Shown here: in pieces, positions 15,458 through 23,035 of the stretch
Numbering within the stretch: the first letter of the stretch is position 1
How the letters are laid out: every line of letters begins with the position of its first letter
Source: Mucilaginibacter xinganensis
Lineage (GTDB): Bacteria; Bacteroidota; Bacteroidia; Sphingobacteriales; Sphingobacteriaceae
DNA: 36,193 nucleotides
Assembly (NCBI GenBank): GCA_026225055.1
Contig: JAMFSA010000028.1
Span: 1 to 36,193, forward strand
Reading direction: 5' to 3'
Notes under the pieces: generated by a model
Told to the model about the DNA's origin: nothing
Seen by the model: the letters and a program-made list of their open reading frames with translations, nothing else
The model's database searches: none
Program-made: the position numbers and the translations under genes

Positions 15458-15581
15458 CCGACGCTGAGAAGTCGGATTTTCGCTTTCAGCGCATAGTATT
15501 TCATGTTCACAGCCGGTAGTTTACAGTCCTTAACCAGACCGCGACTTACGGCCCAAAACTTAAGACTAAAGTTTAACAACT
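15458..15581 (+). promoter_or_regulatory. Long carB leader with two competing stems
   Basis: CCGAC (15458-15462) can pair with GTCGG (15471-15475), and CGCTGA (15462-15467) can pair with TCAGCG (15486-15491). The two stems share a base and cross each other, so they are alternatives or form a pseudoknot. The rest of the leader to the ATG at 15582 shows no ORF. This arrangement would suit RNA-level control of pyrimidine or arginine synthesis, but no known riboswitch class was recognised. Confidence 0.35.
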
Positions 15582-18398
15582 ATGCCCAAAGACACCTCCA
15601 TCAAATCCGTACTAATTATTGGTTCAGGCCCTATTATTATAGGCCAGGCGTGTGAATTTGATTATGCAGGCTCGCAAGCCGCATTATCATTAAAGGAAGA
15701 AGGTATTTCCGTATCTATCATAAACAGCAATCCTGCTACCATTATGACGGATAAGGTTATCGCCGACCACGTTTACCTTTTACCGCTTACCTCCGAAAGT
15801 ATTGAGAAAATATTACAGGAGCAGCAGATTGATGCCGTACTGCCTACCATGGGCGGCCAAACAGCGCTTAACCTTTGTATTGAGGTTGCCGAGCGCGGTA
15901 TCTGGGCCAAATATGGTGTTAAGATAGTAGGTGTCGACCTGGCAGCTATTGAGAAAACAGAGAACCGCGAGGCTTTCCGTCAGCTGATGGTTGACATTGG
16001 CGTGGGTGTGGCAACATCAAAAATTGCCAACTCGTTTTTAGAAGGTAAAGAAGCTGCACAGCTAATCGGCTTTCCGCTGGTGATACGCCCAAGCTATACG
16101 CTGGGTGGTAAAGGCGCAGGCTTTGTACATAAAAAAGAAGAATTTGACGCAGCGCTAAGCCGTGGCCTGCAAGCATCGCCAACCCACGAGGTTTTGGTGG
16201 AGCAAGCAGTTTTAGGCTGGAAAGAATACGAGCTGGAATTATTGAGGGACAGCAATGATAACGTGATCATTATCTGCTCTATCGAAAACTTCGACCCAAT
16301 GGGCATCCATACCGGCGACTCGATAACCGTAGCGCCAGCCATGACCCTGAGCGACCGCTGCTACCAGGAAATGCGTAACCAGGCCATCAAAATGATGCGC
16401 GCCATAGGTAACTTCGCAGGTGGCTGTAACGTACAGTTCTCGGTTAACCCGGCTGATGAGGCGATCATTGCTATCGAGATCAACCCGCGTGTATCACGTT
16501 CATCGGCACTGGCATCAAAAGCAACCGGTTACCCTATCGCTAAAATAGCTGCAAAGCTGGCCATAGGTTATAATCTTGACGAAATAGAAAACCAGATCAC
16601 CAAAACCACTTCAGCTTACTTTGAGCCGACTTTGGATTACGTGATCGTAAAGATCCCACGCTGGAACTTTGATAAATTTAAAGGTGCCAACCGCGAGTTG
16701 GGCCTGCAAATGAAATCGGTAGGTGAGGTAATGGGGATAGGTCGCAGCTTTATCGAGGCTTTACAAAAGGCCTGCCAGAGTTTGGAGATCGGCCGTGCCG
16801 GCTTAGGTGCCGACGGCAGACAGAGCCGCAACCTGGAAGAGATTATGCACAGCCTGGAGCATCCAAGCTGGGACAGGTTGTTCCATATATATGATGCTTT
16901 AAGTTTAGGCGTACCAATTGAATCGGTAAGAAAAGCAACTAAGATAGACCGCTGGTTCCTGAACCAAATAATGGATGTAGTGAACCTGGAAACAGAACTG
17001 CGCCGTTATTCACTGAATAACATTCCTGAAGATTTCTTCTTTACGTTGAAACAAAAAGGTTTCTCGGATACACAGATCGCCTATATATTGGGCAATGTTA
17101 CCGAGGAGGATGTTTACCAGCGCCGTAAGGCACTGGGTATAAAAAGGGTGTACAAAATGGTTGATACCTGCGCGGCAGAGTTCTCGGCCAAAACACCTTA
17201 CTACTACTCAACCTACGAGGGCGAGAATGAATCCATCTCGTCAGACAAAAAGAAGATCATCGTATTAGGCTCGGGCCCGAACCGCATAGGTCAGGGTATA
17301 GAGTTTGATTACAGCTGTGTACACGGTCTGCTTGCCGCTAAGGAGTCAGGTTTTGAAGCCATCATGGTTAACTGTAACCCTGAAACAGTATCAACCGACT
17401 TTAACATGGCCGATAAACTGTACTTTGAGCCGGTTTACTGGGAGCATGTAAGAGAGATAATCGAACTGGAAAAACCTTACGGTGTGATAGTTCAGCTGGG
17501 TGGCCAAACTGCCCTGAAAATGGCTGAGAAAATGCACGAGCATGGCATCAAGATCATCGGTACCTCGTTTGATAACATGGATATCGCCGAAGATCGCGGC
17601 CGTTTCTCTGACCTGTTGAAAGAACTTGAAATTCCATACCCTAAATATGGTGTAGCCGAAAGCGCTGAAGAAGCATTGGAAGTTGCACACGAAGTTGGTT
17701 ACCCGGTACTGGTACGCCCAAGCTATGTTTTAGGCGGACAAGGCATGAGCATTGTAATAAATGACGAGGACCTGGAAAAAGCTGTAGTAAGCTTATTAAA
17801 GAACCTGCCTGGCAACCGTGTACTGATTGACCACTTTCTTGACCGCGCCGCTGAGGCGGAGTCGGACTCGATCAGCGATGGTGAGGATGTGCATATTGTG
17901 GGTATGATGGAACACATCGAACCTGCCGGCATCCACTCAGGCGATTCATTCGCGGTGCTGCCACCGTTTGATCTGTCTGACAGTGCCATACAGCAGATGG
18001 AAGAGTACACCATTAAAATAGCCAAAGCACTGAATGTACTTGGTTTGCTGAACATACAGTTCGCCATTAAAAATGACAAGGTATATGTGATAGAGGCTAA
18101 CCCCCGCGCTTCACGTACAGTACCATTCATAGCCAAAGCATACGATGTGCCTTACATTAACATAGCTGCCAAAGTTATGCTGGGTGTAAACAAACTGAAA
18201 GACTTTACCATTGAGCGCAAGCTATGGGGCTACGCGATAAAAGAACCGGTGTTCTCATTTGATAAGTTCCCTGAAGTTAACAAGGAACTCGGCCCTGAGA
18301 TGAAATCAACCGGCGAAGCCATCCGCTTTATACCCAACCTGCAGGACCCATACTTCAGGCACCTGTATAAAGAGAAATCGATGTATTTGAGCAAGTAA
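15582..18398 (+). CDS. carB: Carbamoyl-phosphate synthase large subunit, short form
   Basis: Makes carbamoyl phosphate from bicarbonate, ATP and ammonia supplied by the CarA glutaminase subunit, the first step to pyrimidines and arginine. The 938 residues contain two homologous ATP-grasp halves. The first starts at SVLIIGSGPIIIGQACEFDYAGSQA and includes VRPSYTLGGKGAG and EINPRVSRSSALASKATGYPIA. The second starts at KKIIVLGSGPNRIGQGIEFDYSCVH and includes VRPSYVLGGQGMSIV and EANPRASRTVPFIAKA, with an oligomerisation region between them. The protein stops at about the position where the roughly 140-residue allosteric (MGS-like) domain begins in the 1073-residue E. coli enzyme. No carA lies nearby. 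The gene is followed by a strong terminator. Confidence 0.96.
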   Translation: MPKDTSIKSVLIIGSGPIIIGQACEFDYAGSQAALSLKEEGISVSIINSNPATIMTDKVIADHVYLLPLTSESIEKILQEQQIDAVLPTMGGQTALNLCIEVAERGIWAKYGVKIVGVDLAAIEKTENREAFRQLMVDIGVGVATSKIANSFLEGKEAAQLIGFPLVIRPSYTLGGKGAGFVHKKEEFDAALSRGLQASPTHEVLVEQAVLGWKEYELELLRDSNDNVIIICSIENFDPMGIHTGDSITVAPAMTLSDRCYQEMRNQAIKMMRAIGNFAGGCNVQFSVNPADEAIIAIEINPRVSRSSALASKATGYPIAKIAAKLAIGYNLDEIENQITKTTSAYFEPTLDYVIVKIPRWNFDKFKGANRELGLQMKSVGEVMGIGRSFIEALQKACQSLEIGRAGLGADGRQSRNLEEIMHSLEHPSWDRLFHIYDALSLGVPIESVRKATKIDRWFLNQIMDVVNLETELRRYSLNNIPEDFFFTLKQKGFSDTQIAYILGNVTEEDVYQRRKALGIKRVYKMVDTCAAEFSAKTPYYYSTYEGENESISSDKKKIIVLGSGPNRIGQGIEFDYSCVHGLLAAKESGFEAIMVNCNPETVSTDFNMADKLYFEPVYWEHVREIIELEKPYGVIVQLGGQTALKMAEKMHEHGIKIIGTSFDNMDIAEDRGRFSDLLKELEIPYPKYGVAESAEEALEVAHEVGYPVLVRPSYVLGGQGMSIVINDEDLEKAVVSLLKNLPGNRVLIDHFLDRAAEAESDSISDGEDVHIVGMMEHIEPAGIHSGDSFAVLPPFDLSDSAIQQMEEYTIKIAKALNVLGLLNIQFAIKNDKVYVIEANPRASRTVPFIAKAYDVPYINIAAKVMLGVNKLKDFTIERKLWGYAIKEPVFSFDKFPEVNKELGPEMKSTGEAIRFIPNLQDPYFRHLYKEKSMYLSK

Positions 18399-18407
18399 TT
18401 TTTAGGC

Positions 18408-18427
18408 CGAAAGCATAAAGGTAAAAG
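18408..18427 (+). repeat. Purine-rich 20-base repeat, copy 1
   Basis: CGAAAGCATAAAGGTAAAAG is found identically at 20703-20722. It leads into the stem of the carB terminator. Confidence 0.6.
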
Positions 18428-18456
18428 GCGAAAGGTGGGAATCTTTCGCCTTTTTT
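18423..18456 (+). terminator. Intrinsic terminator of carB
   Basis: AAAAGGCGAAAG and CTTTCGCCTTTT form a perfect 12-bp stem with an 8-base loop, followed by further T residues, 25 bases after the carB stop. Confidence 0.9.
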
Positions 18457-18509
18457 GTGGAGTATAATTCATTCAGTACTTTTATCAATATACACAAGCC
18501 AATAATCAC

Positions 18510-18929
18510 ATGTCACAAATAAAGTTTACCGTAATTGATTATGATAGATATGAAGATGAAACGACGTTTGAAATTAATTTTGTAAGTGGTGGTGTAACAA
18601 GTTATTTAAAGTTCTATGGTTATTCTGATACTTTTAAAGAATTTGCAAATAGTTTAATTCTATTCCCACAATTAATTACAGACACGGTGTCATTTCAAGT
18701 TGGTGAAAATGATATAAAATGGGCGTACTACCTGCTCATGAAGATATTTTGCTATGAAAGAAACGGGCATACAGCAATTCAAATTATTTTAGATAATCAT
18801 CAACAATCGCCAGATACAATAAAAACTGAATTTTACATTAAGACTGTTCCGGCTGCGATAAATAATTTAGGAAAATTGTTATTTCACTGGGACCCCAAAA
18901 CAGAAAAGGAATTGATCTGGAATTGTTAA
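18510..18929 (+). CDS. Hypothetical protein, AT-rich single gene
   Basis: A 139-residue soluble protein without signal peptide or membrane segment, which I do not recognise. It begins with strand-like segments (IKFTVIDYDRY, TFEINFVSGGVTSYLKFYGY), then helix-rich parts (KWAYYLLMKIFCYERNGHTAIQIILDN) and ends in WDPKTEKELIWNC. Size, low GC and isolation resemble small immunity-type or accessory proteins, but that is only an impression. A near-consensus -7 element (TACTTTTA, 18477-18484) would give a short leader of about 20 nt. Immediately downstream lie two tandem B-A repeat composites. Confidence 0.75.
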   Translation: MSQIKFTVIDYDRYEDETTFEINFVSGGVTSYLKFYGYSDTFKEFANSLILFPQLITDTVSFQVGENDIKWAYYLLMKIFCYERNGHTAIQIILDNHQQSPDTIKTEFYIKTVPAAINNLGKLLFHWDPKTEKELIWNC

Positions 18930-18947
18930 CAATTACCGTTGGCGGGT

Positions 18948-18985
18948 TTGTCCTCAAGTGTTGGTCAGGAAAACGGACGGACAAG
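18948..18985. repeat. Repeat family B, copy 8
   Basis: TTTGTCCTCAAG...AACGGACGGACAAGACAAC, a diverged copy followed by the conserved tail aactaattcattacc and then directly by a family A palindrome. Confidence 0.55.
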
Positions 18986-19003
18986 ACAACTAATTCATTA
19001 CCC

Positions 19004-19115
19004 AGCGTCATTGCGAGGAGGAACGAAGTGGCAATCCCCGACTAGCAGATCAACCATGCTTATCCCTTTGCCCTGTAAAGTTCGGAATTGCCACGCTATC
19101 GCTCGCAATGACGCT
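19004..19115. repeat. Repeat family A, copy 3
   Basis: Outer arms AGCGTCATTGCGAG and its complement pair perfectly. The left arm carries the GAGGAACGAAGTGGCAA variant and the right arm the CGATAGCGTGGCAA variant, the mirror orientation of copy 2. Confidence 0.85.
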
Positions 19116-19151
19116 TGGTGAAAGTGCGGTGAACCAATGACGCTTGGTGAG

Positions 19152-19216
19152 GTTTGTCCGGAGCTTGTCCACAGGTGTCCTTTCGGGAAGCGGACGGACA
19201 AACAACTAATTCATCA
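19152..19216. repeat. Repeat family B, copy 9
   Basis: TTTGTCCGGAGCTTGTCCAC...AGCGGACGGACAAACAACTAATTCATC, very close to copy 7 at 9280-9342, and again followed directly by a family A palindrome. Confidence 0.75.
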
Positions 19217-19220
19217 CCGC

Positions 19221-19322
19221 GCGTCATTGCGAGGTACGAAGCAATCCCCGACTATGCAAATCGGCTATGCTTATCTCTTCGCCCTGTACATTTAGGGATT
19301 GCTTCGTTCCTCGCAATGACGT
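19221..19322. repeat. Repeat family A, copy 4
   Basis: GCGTCATTGCGAGGTACGAA at the left pairs with its near complement at the right (GGAACGAA variant). Both arms are of the AACGAAGCAATC type, so this copy is nearly symmetric. Confidence 0.85.
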
Positions 19323-19420
19323 GCAATTTTACTAATCACTAATCTGCAACCACTAATCTCTAATTTTATTTGGATTAATTATAAATAATAATCACTTTTG
19401 TATCAACACGAGAAATATTG

Positions 19421-19789
19421 ATGCAGACTATTGACGCCATTTTTCCTGAGATAACACTTGAAGAAGTTTTTACAACAACTTCGGGCGCTATTTACCAAAG
19501 TGATAAAGAGAGTTGCTGGTATATTGATTTTGCCGGTAAAGTTGCCCGGTTTGATTACCGTAGCTTGCTTAAGCTAAAAAAGGCCATCTACAACATCGAT
19601 ATTGAAGCGCTCCTGTTAAAAAGCACCAAAGCTGCCGACCTGGAGATCGTGTTCATTTGCGCCTGCGACCATTGCTATGTATTAACCACCCTGGAGATAA
19701 TAGCTATGAAAGAATTACTGCAAGGTACCTTTGCCATGCTGGAATTGAACCACATTATACAGGACCGCCTGTACCGCCTGTCGTTTTAA
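19421..19789 (+). CDS. Conserved hypothetical protein (DUF6686-like layout)
   Basis: A 122-residue soluble protein. From the ATG at 19421 it reads MQTIDAIFPEITLEEV. The middle part (CWYIDFAGKVARFDYRSLLKLKKAIYNID) is followed by a short Cys-rich strand (IVFICACDHCYVLTTLEIIAMKELLQG) and a helical end (AMLELNHIIQDRLYRLSF). This layout reminds me of Bacteroidota DUF6686-type proteins, which have a Cys-rich first half and a LTxxEhxxhxELLxG helix, but I am not sure. A TTG three bases upstream is a less likely start. A one-mismatch -7 element (CACTTTTG) lies about 20 bases upstream. It may be transcribed separately from the ferritin gene, since an inverted repeat lies between them. Confidence 0.75.
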   Translation: MQTIDAIFPEITLEEVFTTTSGAIYQSDKESCWYIDFAGKVARFDYRSLLKLKKAIYNIDIEALLLKSTKAADLEIVFICACDHCYVLTTLEIIAMKELLQGTFAMLELNHIIQDRLYRLSF

Positions 19790-19811
19790 TTTTTATTTAG
19801 ATTTATTTCAT

Positions 19812-19843
19812 ATTGATCCGCAATAGCTAAATTGTGGATCAAT
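19812..19843. promoter_or_regulatory. Inverted repeat upstream of the ferritin gene
   Basis: ATTGATCC and GGATCAAT, with an inner CAAT/ATTG pair, form a 12-bp stem around a 6-base centre. No T-tract follows, so it is not an obvious terminator. It lies 51 bases before the ferritin ATG and could be an operator. Confidence 0.35.
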
Positions 19844-19894
19844 AGCATTATTATTGTTATAACCTATTTGTTATACATTTAATTTGATGCTGCT

Positions 19895-20425
19895 ATGAAA
19901 GATATTATGCGCGTAAAATCCCTGATCTCAGCCGAGATAGAGACGCTTTTAAATCAACAGATAAAAAAAGAAGCACAGTCGTCTGCCATTTATTTAGCTA
20001 TGGCCTCATGGTGCGATAGGAATGGTTTCGATGGTTCATCCGTATATTTTTTTAAACAGGCCGACGAAGAAAGGCATCATCAGCTTAAATTTTTTAAATA
20101 TGTACTCGATATGGGCGGAACATCAATTTCCCCTGATATCACCGGCATAAAAATAGAATATAACTCTTTTCGCGAAGTGTTTGAGGATGCGCTCGACCAG
20201 GAAGTAAGCGTAACCCAATCTATAAAAAGCATAGCAGCCCGTTGCCATAAAGAGCAGGACTACGTAACCCTTGAGTTTTTAAATTGGTTCCTGAAAGAGC
20301 AGCGTGAAGAAGAATACAAAGCACGCCGTGCGCTTGAACTGTTTGAAGTTATTGGCGAGGAAGGTACCGGCCGCTGGCAGATCGACAGGCACGTTGGCGA
20401 TATTAAATACGATAGCGGGGCTTAA
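19895..20425 (+). CDS. Ferritin (non-haem iron storage protein)
   Basis: Oxidises Fe(II) and stores it as mineral inside a 24-subunit shell in the cytoplasm. The 176-residue protein has the ferritin four-helix layout. Helix A is LLNQQIKKEAQSSAIYLAMASWCD, with the ferroxidase Glu (about 26) and Tyr (about 33). Helix B contains FFKQADEERHHQLKFF (the ExxH pair), helix C carries EVFEDALDQEVSVTQSI, and helix D contains EFLNWFLKEQREEE with the third-site acidic residues. This matches bacterial FtnA, and no haem-binding bacterioferritin Met is evident. An alternative start at 19907 (MRVKSLIS) would fit the usual N terminus. Its stop overlaps the stop of a convergent [2Fe-2S] ferredoxin gene by 3 bases. 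Confidence 0.94.
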   Translation: MKDIMRVKSLISAEIETLLNQQIKKEAQSSAIYLAMASWCDRNGFDGSSVYFFKQADEERHHQLKFFKYVLDMGGTSISPDITGIKIEYNSFREVFEDALDQEVSVTQSIKSIAARCHKEQDYVTLEFLNWFLKEQREEEYKARRALELFEVIGEEGTGRWQIDRHVGDIKYDSGA

Positions 20426-20685
20426 GATTCCTGCGTAAGTTTTTGCAGGAGTTTTAACACATCTTTTTCGGCATATTCTTTTAGCCAGATATTATCTGGC
20501 TGTATGTTACAGACCGGTGCATAATCACACCGGTCTGAGCATTCTATCCTGATCACTTCAACATCGCCCCCATAATATTTTTCGAAGGCCTTAACATTTT
20601 TGTATAAATGTTTACCACCTCTTTTTGCGCATTTGCTGCCTGTGCATATGTATAGCACCCTATCGGGTATAGTAAACTTGCCCAT
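20422..20685 (-). CDS. Thioredoxin-like [2Fe-2S] ferredoxin
   Basis: A small cytoplasmic electron carrier of 87 residues. Four Cys fit the thioredoxin-fold ferredoxin pattern: CTGSKC near residues 14-19, then SDRCDYAPVC near residues 50-59. The rest (VLYICTGSKCAKRGG, VEVIRIECSDRCDYAPVCNI) matches the NuoE-like or CDD TRX_Fd family. It converges on the ferritin gene with overlapping stop codons. By analogy with the Bfr-Bfd pair of Proteobacteria, an electron carrier beside an iron store could serve iron release, but the ferredoxin here belongs to a different fold and the link is inference. No good promoter was recognised in the 170 bases upstream, which are low-complexity repeats. Confidence 0.88.
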   Translation of the reverse strand: MGKFTIPDRVLYICTGSKCAKRGGKHLYKNVKAFEKYYGGDVEVIRIECSDRCDYAPVCNIQPDNIWLKEYAEKDVLKLLQKLTQES

Positions 20686-20702
20686 TCTTTTAAGCTTAAA
20701 GG

Positions 20703-20854
20703 CGAAAGCATAAAGGTAAAAGCGTTGCCCTTATGCTCTTATATTTTCCTTACTCAATTATCTTTCACCTAAACAGAAAAGACAAAGATAAAAGGTTTTT
20801 AGCTCTTTCTGCTTTCGTCTTTGCGCTTTCAGCTTTTACCTTTCAGCTCAATGC
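20703..20854. repeat. Purine-rich repeat block with long-range inverted arms
   Basis: It starts with the 20-base sequence identical to 18408-18427. AAAGGTAAAAGC (20712-20723) is exactly complementary to GCTTTTACCTTT (20832-20843), so the block could fold back over 130 bases. It lies between the ferredoxin start and the end of the DUF4920 gene, and the pyrimidine tracts may act in termination. Confidence 0.5.
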
Positions 20855-21319
20855 CTACTTATCCACCATTAAACCGCTAACTTCAAAAGTAAGACTTTGT
20901 TTGGGGTTGGCGTTTACACTGTGTTGTTTTTTGCCTGTAACGGTATCACCTGCAAAATGCTGCCCATCATCCGCAATAAATTGCTTTTGGGCCACGCCTT
21001 CAATAATTACTGTACGGCCCTTTAAGTCGGCTGGTATGGTTACGGCGTAATCCTTAAAGTGCGCGTTAATGATTTTTCCATTACCGGCATCCAACTCAAA
21101 CCAGCCACCCTTTGTTTTGGTAACTTTAATCACTTTGCCTTCAATGGTGGTGTTTATACGTGTGCGTGTATCCATATAGGTTTCCAGTTTTGTAGCAGGC
21201 ATCATACTTATTGTACTGGGTTTTGTGCCGTAAACCGTGCCATGCGGCAAAGCGGTATGTTGTTGTGCCCCGGCGCTGATGGTAAACAACAGGGCAAATA
21301 ATAAATACAATGATTTCAT
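20855..21319 (-). CDS. DUF4920 family secreted protein
   Basis: A 154-residue protein with a signal peptide (about 1-18, ending SAGAQ). The mature part follows the DUF4920 pattern: HGTVYGTKP, a Leu-Glu-Thr-Tyr-Met segment, then TTIEGKVIKVTKTKGGWFEL, HFKDYAVTIPADLKGRTVIIEGVAQKQFIADDGQHFAGD. The fold is probably a small OB-like beta-barrel (nucleic acid or ligand-binding type) in the periplasm. The family is widespread in Bacteroidota and its function is unknown. It is a single leftward gene. Confidence 0.85.
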   Translation of the reverse strand: MKSLYLLFALLFTISAGAQQHTALPHGTVYGTKPSTISMMPATKLETYMDTRTRINTTIEGKVIKVTKTKGGWFELDAGNGKIINAHFKDYAVTIPADLKGRTVIIEGVAQKQFIADDGQHFAGDTVTGKKQHSVNANPKQSLTFEVSGLMVDK

Positions 21320-21480
21320 GAGATAGTGGCTTTAATAACTAAATATTACAACAATAAATAGTCGCCATGGTTTCAGCACAACAAAATCAGCGCTTTAAAA
21401 CGTTAAAATATGTGAAAGTATCTAAAAAATTACCGACTTATTAATCCAATACGATAACTTCGCAGTTAGTTTTGTCCGTG

Positions 21481-21510
21481 TTGGTATAATCCATACGGAT
21501 ACTACTTTTG
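21481..21510 (+). promoter_or_regulatory. Full promoter of the NHL lipoprotein gene
   Basis: TTG at 21481-21483 (-33) and TACTTTTG at 21503-21510 (-7, exact TAnnTTTG) are separated by 19 bases, the usual spacing in Bacteroidota. It predicts a leader of about 65 nt before the ATG at 21584. Confidence 0.65.
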
Positions 21511-21583
21511 CAAGACCAGCGTTATGGTCAGAGTTTTAGTTTATAACATATAAAATCTTTATTATTTGTCACCTTATATATAC

Positions 21584-22975
21584 ATGAAAAGCCCCTTATT
21601 AAAAAAAGTACTTTTATCAGCATTTAGTTTATCCATATTATTGATTATAAATGGTTGCGGTAAAACAGATACTACTACACCGGCAACCGAAGCTACTTTA
21701 TTAACAAACGGAGTAATAGCGAATGTAACATCCACAGGCGCGCAAAGCGGGGGTATAATAACCAACAATGGTGGGGCTGATGTATCAGCAGCCGGAGTTT
21801 GCTATAGTTCATCAAACCAAACACCAACAATATCTGATTCGAAAACATCTGATACCCCGGTAACCGACCCCGCAGGTACGAAAAGCTATACAAGTACAAT
21901 TACTGGTTTAACAGCTGCTACAACCTATTATGTAAGAGCATATGCAACTAATAGTGCAGGTACGGCATATGGCTCAGTAGTAACCTTTAAAACTAATGAT
22001 GTTACAGGTATACTTACATCAGTAAGTACATTGGCAGGCGGTATTGCAGGCGGTTTTTTTGACGGGAGCGGTGCAAGCGCGTTATTTTCAAATCCACAAG
22101 GCGTGGTTACCGATGCGCAAGGTAATGTGTATGTTGCCGACGGTTTTAATAATAGGATTAGAAAGGTTACCCCACAGGGAATTGTTACCACTTATGCAGG
22201 TGATGGCAATGCAGGATTTTTGAACGGCCCGGCAGCAAGCGCTGAATTTTATGCCCCGCAAGGTATAGCCATTGATGCCCAGGGAAATTTATTTGTGGCT
22301 GATTTAGGTAATAACGTGATACGTAAAATTAGCACCGCTGGTGTAGTTAGCACATTTTGCGGTAACGGAACCCGTGGTTATGTAAATGGCGCTGATACAT
22401 TAGCAGAATTTAATAACCCACAAGGTTTATGTGTAGATGCCAGCGGAAATGTTTTTGTTGCCGACCGCAGTAATAACCTGGTACGTAAAATAACAGCCGC
22501 AGGTGTTGCCAGCAATTTTGCGGGCTCTGGTGCTGCTTATTACTTTAATGGTACAGGCTCTGATAACGCGTTTAACGGGCCTAAAGGTGTAGCTGTAGAT
22601 GCATCAGGAAATATTTATGTTGCCGATGCCGGGAACTATTGTATCCGTAAAATAACACCTGCACAAGTAACATCTACATTGGTAGGCGGGCCGGTACAAA
22701 CAACTATAGTAGGTTCGCCTGCAGGCATAGCCATTGATAGTAAAGGTAATCTTTACATTTCTGATCAAACCGGCCGTATACTTGAATTAACTACAGGCAA
22801 TGTATTGTATACTTTGGGGGGCACCTACAATACAACTGGCTATGTTGATGGTCCAGGTACTACTGCTAAATTTAATGGCCCGCAAGGATTAGCTATTGAT
22901 AGTAAGGGCAATATTTATGTAGCTGATTACAATAACAATGTCATCCGCACCGTAGTCGGGGTTTTAGCGCAATAG
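21584..22975 (+). CDS. NHL-repeat lipoprotein with an Ig/fibronectin-like domain
   Basis: A 463-residue envelope protein. The signal sequence ends in the lipobox LLIINGC (Cys about 25), so it is lipid-anchored. Residues about 40-135 form a fibronectin/Ig-like module (AGVCYSSSNQTPTIS ... YTSTITGLTAATTYYVRAYATNSAGTAYGSVVTF). Five or six NHL repeats follow, each with the signature FxxPxGVAVDxxGNIYVADxxNxxIRKIT, making a beta-propeller. Secreted NHL proteins of this kind are common in Bacteroidota, and some bind polysaccharide or protein. No catalytic residues are evident. An in-frame ATG at 21566 is rejected because the signal peptide is complete from 21584. A bidirectional terminator follows. 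Confidence 0.9.
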   Translation: MKSPLLKKVLLSAFSLSILLIINGCGKTDTTTPATEATLLTNGVIANVTSTGAQSGGIITNNGGADVSAAGVCYSSSNQTPTISDSKTSDTPVTDPAGTKSYTSTITGLTAATTYYVRAYATNSAGTAYGSVVTFKTNDVTGILTSVSTLAGGIAGGFFDGSGASALFSNPQGVVTDAQGNVYVADGFNNRIRKVTPQGIVTTYAGDGNAGFLNGPAASAEFYAPQGIAIDAQGNLFVADLGNNVIRKISTAGVVSTFCGNGTRGYVNGADTLAEFNNPQGLCVDASGNVFVADRSNNLVRKITAAGVASNFAGSGAAYYFNGTGSDNAFNGPKGVAVDASGNIYVADAGNYCIRKITPAQVTSTLVGGPVQTTIVGSPAGIAIDSKGNLYISDQTGRILELTTGNVLYTLGGTYNTTGYVDGPGTTAKFNGPQGLAIDSKGNIYVADYNNNVIRTVVGVLAQ

Positions 22976-22994
22976 ATAAAAATAACAAATATTT

Positions 22995-23032
22995 AAAAAG
23001 GTCTGGTGCAATTATTTGTACCAGGCCTTTTT
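22995..23032. terminator. Bidirectional terminator between NHL gene and radA
   Basis: AAAAAGG-CTGGT-CA pairs with TG-ACCAG-CCTTTTT (two single mismatches, 6-base loop). It has T-tracts on both strands and sits between convergent genes. Confidence 0.85.
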
Positions 23033-23035
23033 AGT

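Noticed and set aside
18939..19342. ORFs of 60-67 codons on both strands between the two hypothetical genes
   Set aside because: They lie entirely in the tandem B-A repeat composites.
20733..21050. 105-codon plus-strand ORF over the purine-rich repeat and the DUF4920 gene
   Set aside because: Half is low-complexity repeat and half is antisense to a convincing secreted protein gene.
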